Positions 6,327-11,934 of a stretch of 11,934 bases of DNA are shown one piece after another. A model generated the notes under the pieces. The model had not been told where the DNA came from, searched no databases, and saw nothing but the letters and a program-made list of their open reading frames with translations. The DNA lies in assembly GCA_002725275.1 (NCBI GenBank), contig PBOE01000029.1, positions 27,676 through 39,609 of the forward strand, given 5' to 3'. The number at the start of each line of letters is the position of its first letter. Within the stretch, counting starts at the first letter, position 1. A program made the translations under genes and the position numbers. This DNA comes from Methanobacteriota archaeon (GTDB lineage Archaea; Thermoplasmatota; Poseidoniia; Poseidoniales; Poseidoniaceae).

Positions 6327-6346
6327 AACGCAACAACGCCGCCAGT

Positions 6347-6355
6347 GTTTATCAA
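6347..6355 (-). promoter_or_regulatory. TATA-like box for the charged-protein gene
   Basis: TTGATAAAC on the minus strand lies at -29 to -21 from the ATG at 6326. It is the most AT-rich of the boxes in this window and lies in the 83-base divergent gap shared with ribK. Confidence 0.45.
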
Positions 6356-6380
6356 GGGTTCAAGCAGGCCAGAACGCATC

Positions 6381-6389
6381 CTCATAAGG
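6381..6389 (+). promoter_or_regulatory. TATA-like box for ribK
   Basis: CTCATAAGG lies at -29 to -21 from the ribK ATG at 6410. No Shine-Dalgarno stands at the proper distance from that ATG, so a leaderless start is likely. An earlier ATG at 6397 is in a different frame. Confidence 0.35.
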
Positions 6390-6409
6390 AAAGAGCATGA
6401 CCCGCGAGC

Positions 6410-6874
6410 ATGGACCTTTCGGGGACGGTCAGCAGCGGTCTGGGTCGAGCCCATGTCTTCATGGCCCAACCTCACTACCAAGACCAGTTCCGAGAAATCC
6501 TGGGCAACAAAGCATGGCCGGGCACCCTCAACATGGAGGTCGACGCCAACATGCTCAGTCACTACATCGCCCTGCGGCAAAAGGCCGGTATCGACACCTT
6601 GGACGCACCGGATGAAGACCGAGAGGCGGCCAAAAGCCTCGATGTTTCGGCCTACGAACGAATTCGGATTCGAGGTTTCTTGCGAGACGGTGTCTCCTTC
6701 GGCGGGGCTTCAGCGTTCAAGGGCACCGTTCACCACAACGACCAATCGGTTGAGTGCGCCGTCCTTATTCCCGACCTGACCCGCCATGTCGACGTGGTTG
6801 AGGTGATTTCCACGGCGTTCCTTCGGGAGCGATTGGAGCTCAATGACGGCGACCGCATCACCATCTCACTGTGA
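6410..6874 (+). CDS. ribK: CTP-dependent riboflavin kinase (archaeal RibK, DUF120 family)
   Basis: Phosphorylates riboflavin to FMN using CTP rather than ATP, the archaeal solution unrelated to bacterial RibF. The 154 residues show the family pattern: GTVSSGLGRAHVFM at 5-18 (the Gly-rich cradle-loop nucleotide site), YQDQFREILG at 23-32, and WPGTLNMEV at 36-44 with the PGTLN motif. IRGFLRDGVSFGG lies at 87-99, CAVLIPDLTRH at 116-126, then VEVISTAFLRERLELNDGDRI at 130-150. It is somewhat longer than the Methanocaldococcus jannaschii enzyme, with the extra residues between PGTLN and the IRGF strand. The start fits the family N-terminus. It is divergent from the charged-protein gene and overlaps the end of truA by 9 bases on the opposite strand. 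No FAD synthetase gene is in the window. Confidence 0.92.
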   Translation: MDLSGTVSSGLGRAHVFMAQPHYQDQFREILGNKAWPGTLNMEVDANMLSHYIALRQKAGIDTLDAPDEDREAAKSLDVSAYERIRIRGFLRDGVSFGGASAFKGTVHHNDQSVECAVLIPDLTRHVDVVEVISTAFLRERLELNDGDRITISL

Positions 6875-7762
6875 TCGGTGGTACACCACGGGCAACGTGC
6901 CGATTTCGGCCCACTCGTTGAACAGCATGGCCTTGAGTTCGTGCTGTGCCGCTTGCTGCCAGCGACCTTTCCGGGTACGCTCGGCGGTTCGGCCCGTGGG
7001 AGGGGGTGTGAACACGGTGGCGTGGCTTTCCTCGGGGAGAGGGGCGTCGTCCCACGCTACGCCCCACAGCACCAACCACTCCGGAGGGGCCACTCCGAAA
7101 TCAACCGACGTCATCGGTTCTTGGATGGCCGAAACGACTTGGTGCTCATCCAGTTCGCCCACCGAGAGACGAAACAGGGCGTTGGCGACCCGACGAACTT
7201 GATTCCAGAGGAAGGCCTCGCCTTTGATTTCGAAGCCCATCAGGCGGTCGCCGTCCATCCAAGGCTTAGCGTCAAGAACGGTTCGAACGGGGTTTTTCCC
7301 CTCTTCCAGACGAGCAAAGTTTCGAGCGTCGTACGTGCCAACAAAGTGCTTGAGCCATCGCTTGAACGCCTCAAGCTCAGGTTCAACCCAGAATTCCATG
7401 GCTTCCAAACGATACCGGTACACGCGGTGCCGTGCCATCCGGGGGTTGAAGTCCAAATCCACCTCCGTCACGGTGAGAAACGCAATGTTGGCGTCGAGTC
7501 GGTCGTCCACGGCTCGAATCATCTTGCGGGGAGACAGGGCGTCCCACAGCGTTCGGTCGAGGTCAACGATGCCCCCGTTGACGCGGACGTGAACCCCGGC
7601 ATCGGTCCGGCTTGAGAGCACCAGGAGTTGGTCCTCTTCGGGGCCCGTCAACCATTTGAGGGAGCGGAACACGCGTATGAGTTCGCCCTGTACCGTGCGC
7701 ACGTCAGGCTGAATCTGACTCCCGTGAAATTCATCGCCGAGGTAGCCGATTCGGAAAAACAA
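6866..7762 (-). CDS. truA: tRNA pseudouridine(38-40) synthase TruA
   Basis: Converts uridines 38, 39 and 40 in the anticodon arm of many tRNAs to pseudouridine. The 298-residue frame has the TruA hallmarks: FRIGYLGDEFHGSQ at 3-16, TVQGEL at 23-28, and SSRTDAGVHV at 50-59 with catalytic Asp54. RHRVYRYRL is at 111-119 (conserved active-site Tyr region), and GEAFLWNQVRRVANAL at 181-196 corresponds to the FLyhmVR motif. The C-terminal 50 or so residues (PLPEESHATVFTPPPTG onward) extend past the usual core and hold a Trp/Ala helix of unknown role. The start is uncertain: TTG at 7762 is used here. The frame is open back to the TAA at 7793-7795, which is the stop of the upstream gene; a CTG at 7780 would also be possible. 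The 3' end overlaps ribK. Confidence 0.93.
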   Translation of the reverse strand: MFFRIGYLGDEFHGSQIQPDVRTVQGELIRVFRSLKWLTGPEEDQLLVLSSRTDAGVHVRVNGGIVDLDRTLWDALSPRKMIRAVDDRLDANIAFLTVTEVDLDFNPRMARHRVYRYRLEAMEFWVEPELEAFKRWLKHFVGTYDARNFARLEEGKNPVRTVLDAKPWMDGDRLMGFEIKGEAFLWNQVRRVANALFRLSVGELDEHQVVSAIQEPMTSVDFGVAPPEWLVLWGVAWDDAPLPEESHATVFTPPPTGRTAERTRKGRWQQAAQHELKAMLFNEWAEIGTLPVVYHRSQ

Positions 7763-7792
7763 CCGAACCTTCTCGGTCAGGCCACCATCTCC

Positions 7793-8311
7793 TTACTCGT
7801 CGCTCTTGAGCATGGCGATGGCTTCGTCGGACGAGAACCCGAGGGCCCCCACGGACCATTCCAAGGCTTGCTTCAGCCACGGCTGAATCATCGGCGCTTG
7901 ACGGCTCGGGTCCATGACTTCGATGGCGTCGACGAGGTTGCGGCTGGCGGTGAAAAGAACCTCATCCACCGGGATGTCTTCAAGTTCGAGACGGCGAGCA
8001 TAGCGCTGAAACTCCTTGACGGCCACGGGGATGCGGCGGCATTCGAGAGCGAACGAAGCAAAGTCAGCGATGTACTCCATGTTCTCCTCGTCAAGTTCCA
8101 TGGCCTTCTTGTAGGCGTTCATGATCTTTCGGCCGGGGATGACGTCATCTTGGGCCTCCATGTTCTTCATGTTCGCAAATTCAGCCCACATGTGGTGAAG
8201 TTCAGGAACATCAGCGTGAGCGCCGATTTTCGCATCGAGGTCGGCCAGCGCACCGTCGATGTCACCTTCACGAAACAATTCAATGGGTTTCTCCAAAAGG
8301 GCTTCCACCAT
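7793..8311 (-). CDS. TPR-like helical protein, unknown function
   Basis: 172 residues that read as all-helical. Repeated pairs of amphipathic helices resemble tetratricopeptide repeats. ELFREGDIDGALADLDAKIGAH (11-32) is one unit with the Gly/Ala/Ala pattern, AYKKAMELDEENMEYIADFASFALECR (66-92) a second, and VAVKEFQRYARRLELE (96-111) a third, less regular. TPR proteins usually hold partners, but nothing shows which. ATG at 8311 has only a weak upstream purine stretch (GAGTTGAGAAC). It lies 64 bases after the stop of the PH-domain gene and before truA, all on the minus strand. Its TAA stop is in the same frame as truA, with only ten codons between that stop and the truA TTG. Presumably cotranscribed with truA. 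Confidence 0.8.
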   Translation of the reverse strand: MVEALLEKPIELFREGDIDGALADLDAKIGAHADVPELHHMWAEFANMKNMEAQDDVIPGRKIMNAYKKAMELDEENMEYIADFASFALECRRIPVAVKEFQRYARRLELEDIPVDEVLFTASRNLVDAIEVMDPSRQAPMIQPWLKQALEWSVGALGFSSDEAIAMLKSDE

Positions 8312-8342
8312 GTTCTCAACTCAGCCCTTGCGTGGGCCACGG

Positions 8343-8355
8343 GGCTTTTCAAGCC
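8343..8355. repeat. Short inverted repeat between the PH-domain gene and the TPR-like gene
   Basis: GGCTT-TTC-AAGCC is a 5-bp stem with a 3-base loop in the 64-base gap. The minus-strand reading TTGAAAAGC, 41 bases before the TPR gene ATG, could instead be a TATA-like element. The two readings cannot be separated from sequence alone. Confidence 0.25.
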
Positions 8356-8375
8356 TCGCTCGGCGTCCAATGCCG

Positions 8376-9428
8376 TCATGCTTCGGTTTCTTCTTCCGCG
8401 GTCAGGGCGCTCTTGATGTCCTCGAGCATGTTGGATTGCGAATGTTTCCGGTGCATTTCGTTGAGCATCAATTTGATGTCTTCCCACTTTCGAATCTTGT
8501 AGAAACAATGGCGAGGGTCATGGTCAACACGCCGCGTGGTGCGCTGGTAGGAAATAAAGGCAAAGATGGAGCGGAAAATCCCTTTGCTGGCTTTGGCGGT
8601 TGGGCTGTCGTCCGCACTGGCCGCCGTTCCAGGCAGGTTGCCGGTCGCACCTGCACCAACGCCAACGGATTCCTCAACCAAGCCCACGCCGGAGTCGGTC
8701 ATGATGGTGACCGTGGCGTAGCCGAGCAAGGTGCCCATGGGCGTTCGTTCGACCATCACCTCGGAGATGCGGTCAAACAAGATTCTCCTGTGGGAGCGAG
8801 ACAGCAAAAAGGCATGCTGGAAAATGATGGCGTTGGTGGTGACAGCGTAGGAAAAACTTCGCTGGTACTTGAACGTGAAGCCCCAAAAGGCGACCAAGAA
8901 CACCAAGCCTGCGAGGAAGAAATTGTAGTTGTCAATGGGAATAAAGTCGTAAGCTCCGTCCTCGGCTCCAAACAAGCCGGCGACGGCGCTGATCAGGTTG
9001 TCCACGCTGATGATGATCGGCAAGAAGGTGATGAACAGCAGCGAAAGGGTCACCCACCGGCCTGAGGTCGAGATGTTGAGCATTCGGTTGGCCCAGGTCA
9101 CGAAGCACATCAGCAGGACAAAGCCGAGGGGAAGGCTTTCCCAGTTGGTCCATTCAATGAGGTTGGCTGCGAGCTTCGTCAGGAACGACGCATCCGTGGC
9201 GGGTTCGGGTGGATTGTTGAAGAACAGGTGAATACCAAACACCAACAACCCGAGAACGTACATCCCGAGGAAGGCCAGGGTACTGGGTCGAGCCTCGCCG
9301 TTTTCCAGAATGTCCTCGCCCGAGATGAGACGGTACTTGGCACGATTGCCGTCCTCACCGGGTGGCGTTGTCTTTGCCTCATCGACCGGTGTTTCCACCG
9401 GTTCTTCAACGGGTTCATCCTCGCTCAT
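8376..9428 (-). CDS. Four-helix membrane protein with bacterial PH-like (bPH2/DUF304) domain
   Basis: 350 residues. An acidic, Pro/Thr-rich N-terminus (1-30) is likely disordered. Hydrophobic helices lie at about 50-70, 98-116, 124-146 and 168-187. Then comes a beta-rich domain from about 191, with FSYAVTTNAIIFQHAFLLSRSHR followed by ILFDRISEVMVERTPMGTLLGYATVTI. The latter matches the YdbT/DUF304 pattern of a Thr-Asn turn, Ile-x-x-Val and a repeat of hydrophobic strands. A Gly/Ala/Ser-rich insert (about 250-283) interrupts the domain before its final helix (about 306-328). Such proteins sit in the membrane with the PH-like part in the cytoplasm; their roles are mostly unknown. The ATG follows GAGG by 7 bases and lies 67 bases after the AttH-like gene. 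A TTATTTGATT at 9461-9470 could be its own promoter. Confidence 0.82.
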   Translation of the reverse strand: MSEDEPVEEPVETPVDEAKTTPPGEDGNRAKYRLISGEDILENGEARPSTLAFLGMYVLGLLVFGIHLFFNNPPEPATDASFLTKLAANLIEWTNWESLPLGFVLLMCFVTWANRMLNISTSGRWVTLSLLFITFLPIIISVDNLISAVAGLFGAEDGAYDFIPIDNYNFFLAGLVFLVAFWGFTFKYQRSFSYAVTTNAIIFQHAFLLSRSHRRILFDRISEVMVERTPMGTLLGYATVTIMTDSGVGLVEESVGVGAGATGNLPGTAASADDSPTAKASKGIFRSIFAFISYQRTTRRVDHDPRHCFYKIRKWEDIKLMLNEMHRKHSQSNMLEDIKSALTAEEETEA

Positions 9429-9435
9429 GGAAAGG

Positions 9436-9439
9436 CCTC
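9436..9439 (-). promoter_or_regulatory. Shine-Dalgarno of the PH-domain membrane gene
   Basis: GAGG on the minus strand lies 7 bases before the ATG at 9428. It fixes that ATG as the start. The AT-rich TTATTTGATT 22 to 31 bases further upstream is a candidate promoter element. Confidence 0.45.
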
Positions 9440-9495
9440 AGTGTTGTTTGGGCCGAGGTCAATCAAATAACTTCCCCCATCAAGGGCCCGGAATC

Positions 9496-10701
9496 TCAGT
9501 GTAGCACACCCCACGCATGTTCGGCGTTGCCCCTCGCCCATCCGTAATCTGTGCGCCTCCGGGTGCCGAATTCATCCACGATTTCAAGCCGGGTCAGGCT
9601 CAACGGGTATTCGTTGTACGTGAGGTGCGACCATACACCTCCGCGGGTGGGTTGATCGAAGTGCCAGTGCGCACGCTCAACGGCTTCCACGGTGAGTTTG
9701 ATGCTGGTTCGTCCGTTCCACATGTGGACGTTGAACACGGGCAGCGGAGCGCCTGGATGTTGACCGTGCGGGCCTTCGGTTCGCTTGGAGACCGATTTTT
9801 CCACCTTCACCCTCGCAAAGCGCTCGGTTCGCTGATGTTTGGCGTCGTGAAACAAGCCACCCTGCGAGAGGCCGATGTGGCGAATGTCCCGTTTTTTCCA
9901 GGGTCGGGGCGTGCGAGCCGTCATCGTGGGCGAGAGGTGTGGAAGAAACCAATCCATGTAGGACCCGTCTTCAAAGTGCAACACGCCCCAATACCACGGA
10001 GGCGACGGGGCTTGCACGCACACCTTCTGAAAGTAAGCGGTCCCGCTGACCGCTTCGCCGTCCACCGTACCCGCCACTTTGGTGCCGTGGACGCGAAGAA
10101 TGTCGTAGCCCATGCCTGCGGCGTAGGTCGCCGTGGAGGGTCGGGCCACCGACATGGCCGGGTTCCATGGGGTGAGCGTGAGCGACATCTTGGCCGGTGC
10201 ACCCCCCTCAACCGCTTCAGCATCACCAACGAGGTTCAGCCAAAACGATTTGCGGTCACTGTTGAGGCCCATGGACAGGTCCTCGGGGAGGAGAGGAACC
10301 ACGGCACCACCGCCGTTGCCTTGGGTTAATCCCGGCCACGAAGGGTGTTGGTCGTCCATGGCGATCATGTCGCACGTCCGCTTGATGTAGGGTTCGTGCA
10401 TTCGTCGCCCGTCAAACCACCAAGCGCAGACCATGCCGTCGATGACCATGCCGCCGTGTTCGTCTTTCCCTGGACGTCCGATTGGCGTCCACGACGTCCC
10501 GTTGACTTGGACCCGATCGTTGTCTTTGGTGGACCAGAGGACCATGAGTTGCTTCCCCCACGGTGCACCGTCAGGGTCGTCAAGCATCACCAGCCACCAC
10601 CACCAATCCCAGGTCATGTGCCACAGCGGCTCTCGAAGACCGAGTTGCCACATGGTGGAGAAATCGCCTTGAAAGGTGGTTGGCGCGGTGTTGTTTTCCA
10701 T
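9496..10701 (-). CDS. AttH/CrtC-like (lipocalin-type double barrel) protein, function unknown
   Basis: 401 residues without signal peptide or membrane helix. The layout recalls the AttH/CrtC (hydroxyneurosporene synthase-like) superfamily. A Trp-rich first strand (WHMTWDWWWWLVMLDD, 27-42) is followed by a Gln-Leu-Met-Val-Leu-Trp strand and SFWLNL (152-157). MSLTLTPWNPAM (172-183) follows, then VAGTVDGEAVSGTAYFQKV (209-227) and WYWGVLHFEDGSYMDWF (236-252). In CrtC-type enzymes a D-H or D-R-E-W-G motif follows the Gly-x-Ala-Tyr strand; here it is FQKVCV, so hydratase chemistry is doubtful. A carotenoid or other lipid ligand is a guess. The ATG lies 9 bases after the stop of the ABC permease gene, with GAGG of that stop region as ribosome binding site, so the two are cotranscribed. 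AttH-type genes occur beside ABC transporters in bacteria, which supports the family call. Confidence 0.6.
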   Translation of the reverse strand: MENNTAPTTFQGDFSTMWQLGLREPLWHMTWDWWWWLVMLDDPDGAPWGKQLMVLWSTKDNDRVQVNGTSWTPIGRPGKDEHGGMVIDGMVCAWWFDGRRMHEPYIKRTCDMIAMDDQHPSWPGLTQGNGGGAVVPLLPEDLSMGLNSDRKSFWLNLVGDAEAVEGGAPAKMSLTLTPWNPAMSVARPSTATYAAGMGYDILRVHGTKVAGTVDGEAVSGTAYFQKVCVQAPSPPWYWGVLHFEDGSYMDWFLPHLSPTMTARTPRPWKKRDIRHIGLSQGGLFHDAKHQRTERFARVKVEKSVSKRTEGPHGQHPGAPLPVFNVHMWNGRTSIKLTVEAVERAHWHFDQPTRGGVWSHLTYNEYPLSLTRLEIVDEFGTRRRTDYGWARGNAEHAWGVLH

Positions 10702-10710
10702 GCCGCGCCC

Positions 10711-11934
10711 TCACTCAATTTCTTTTGATTTGAACAGGATGCTGCCCAACAACCAACACGCCGCCGTTTGGAAGAGCAGCACGAGCACGGAGACCACGAT
10801 GGTCGCCAAGGCCCCGAGGTTCAGCCCCGGTGTGGACCAGAAGATGTTGAGGGCTTCGGCGCCCTCGAGTGCGTAACCGTTGCCGCCACCCCACAGGCCC
10901 ATCTGAATGAGCAGCGGGGTGTCCTGCCAGGCCAAGGCTGCACCGGCGTCCACGATGTTCATGGCCCAACCGATAACGGAGAAGTTCAAAATCGAGGCTT
11001 CGGGGGCGCCCAAGGTGGTGAGGATCATGCCGAGTTCCCATGCCGCAAACGGCAAGGCGAGGACCATGCCGTGTTTCCACATCACACCGAGCGTGCAAAA
11101 CAGCATCCCGTAAACGGTGATGGCCAGCACCGACGCCAACCACACCGACATCCACACACCAAGGTCGCTGAATCGGTAAAACCCGTCGTGCGGGCCAAAG
11201 AAGCCTGAAATCAAGGCGAGCAGGGCGATGAGGAGGGACAGGTACACCCAGGCCAGCGCATAGAATCCGAGGAGTCGGTAGAGGAAGACTTCGCCCCGTG
11301 CAATGGGTTTGGCCAACATGAAGTGCATCGTTCCGGAGGTCATCTCGTTTCGAATCAATCCTGTTGCCATGAACAACGGCACGAAAATGCCGATGAGAAA
11401 CACCACGCCGAGTTTGCCTATGGCGAGAACGAAACTCCGGTGAATGGCCTCCAGCGCATACGCCTCGTCGTCCGGGTCCTCGTCGACGTTGCCGTCGCTT
11501 TGGACGGTGTAGGTGCCACGACCGTACGGGTCGAGCACGAGTTGGATGTCGCAAGGAATGCCGTTTCGGTTGGCGTCCTTTTGGGAGTTCGTTCGGCTGT
11601 CGACATCGCAGTCTCCGTTGTCGTCCACGCCAACGCTCCCTTCCTCCAAGGCGTCCCAGTCAAAATCGTCTTCGTTGACCCAGACGCTTGGGTCGTCGGG
11701 CTGTATGGCTGGGTCAAGCAAACCGGGATGAGAAAAAGCATCGAAAATGTCGGTGCCGTGGAGGTTTTCCTGCCCGTTCGGGTAGCCGTCGCCGTCCCAG
11801 TCGTACGAATCCCCGTCGTTGTCGATGGCTTCGTAGTCCCGCGTCATGGCGTCGATGTAAAACATGGTCAGCACGCCCATGGCCGCCACGCCGACCAAGA
11901 GCACCACCCATGTAGAGAGGCGCTTGCGCTGTTG
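10711..11934 (-). CDS. ABC-2 type transporter permease with acidic calcium-binding-like loop (5' end outside window)
   Basis: Integral membrane subunit of an ABC exporter. The frame is open to the right edge (QQRKRLSTW before the GTG at 11907), so the start lies outside the window and 407 residues are visible. Numbering from 11907, helix 1 is 1-19. A 135-residue outside loop (20-155) holds DNDGDSYDWDGDGYPNGQEN with GTD after it, a thrombospondin type 3/EF-hand-like calcium motif. It also has a second element, Cys100 with KDANRNGIPCD (Cys119), resembling excalibur repeats. Helices follow at about 158-185, 209-236, 249-275, 278-298 and 364-393. Between the second and third lies RNEMTSGTMHFMLAKPIARGE, the cytoplasmic signature of ABC-2/NosY-type permeases. 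The ATPase partner is not in view and is probably to the right. The AttH-like gene follows directly. Confidence 0.88.
   Translation of the reverse strand, partial: QQRKRLSTWVVLLVGVAAMGVLTMFYIDAMTRDYEAIDNDGDSYDWDGDGYPNGQENLHGTDIFDAFSHPGLLDPAIQPDDPSVWVNEDDFDWDALEEGSVGVDDNGDCDVDSRTNSQKDANRNGIPCDIQLVLDPYGRGTYTVQSDGNVDEDPDDEAYALEAIHRSFVLAIGKLGVVFLIGIFVPLFMATGLIRNEMTSGTMHFMLAKPIARGEVFLYRLLGFYALAWVYLSLLIALLALISGFFGPHDGFYRFSDLGVWMSVWLASVLAITVYGMLFCTLGVMWKHGMVLALPFAAWELGMILTTLGAPEASILNFSVIGWAMNIVDAGAALAWQDTPLLIQMGLWGGGNGYALEGAEALNIFWSTPGLNLGALATIVVSVLVLLFQTAACWLLGSILFKSKEIE

Noticed and set aside
6878..7615. Plus-strand open frame of 245 codons opposite truA
   Set aside because: Antisense shadow of a gene with an intact SSRTDAGVHV catalytic motif.
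7628..9065. Two long plus-strand frames (7628-8416 and 8259-9065) opposite the TPR-like and PH-domain genes
   Set aside because: Their products lack hydrophobic or domain structure, while the minus-strand frames show helices and domain patterns.
9517..10329. Plus-strand open frame of 270 codons opposite the AttH-like gene
   Set aside because: His/Arg/Gly-rich shadow; the minus-strand frame is longer, follows the permease gene by 9 bases and has an ordered beta-strand pattern.
1..11934. CRISPR arrays, insertion sequences, phage or defence genes
   Set aside because: No spaced direct repeats, terminal inverted repeats, transposase, integrase or nuclease-like frames were seen; most genes are housekeeping or membrane proteins of chromosomal type.

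Overview
The window looks like a piece of a euryarchaeal chromosome, most likely Marine Group II (Candidatus Poseidoniales) or a related Thermoplasmatota lineage. This rests on an archaeal-type PheRS alpha chain, a CTP-dependent riboflavin kinase of the archaeal family, moderately high GC, very tight gene packing, and start codons preceded by TATA-like boxes about 29 bases upstream, as in leaderless archaeal genes. The bacterial-style FolD and the Asp/Gly-rich calcium-binding-like loop in a membrane protein also fit that group. The lineage call is inference; no rRNA or other decisive marker is present.

Left part, minus strand (1-1629): tRNA-Thr(UGU), a 76-residue YgaP-like (DUF2892) membrane protein, folD, and the 5' part of a small two-helix membrane protein cut by the left edge. 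Facing away from it, plus strand (1749-5890): a class I aminotransferase coupled by an ATGA overlap to a membrane/zinc-ribbon protein, pheS without pheT beside it, and two adjacent UPF0145 (YbjQ) family genes, one soluble and one membrane-anchored and diverged.

Middle (5898-6874): a minus-strand gene for a charged protein of unknown function and plus-strand ribK. The two diverge from an 83-base gap with a TATA-like box for each. ribK and truA converge and overlap by 9 bases.

Right part, minus strand (6866-11934), read right to left: an ABC-2 type permease (its start lies beyond the window) with an acidic loop between its first two helices, an AttH/CrtC-like lipocalin-type protein directly after it, a four-helix membrane protein with a PH-like (bPH2) domain, a TPR-like helical protein, and truA. 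The first two may act together in export or envelope lipid handling; this is suggested only by spacing and by a known AttH/ABC-transporter association. The rest is housekeeping: one-carbon metabolism, translation, tRNA modification and flavin synthesis.

There is no CRISPR array, insertion sequence, integrase or phage gene, and no gene-free stretch over 300 bases. The least explained parts are the permease loop, the AttH-like protein lacking the usual acidic motif, the UPF0145 pair, and the TPR/truA junction where a single in-frame stop separates two reading frames.
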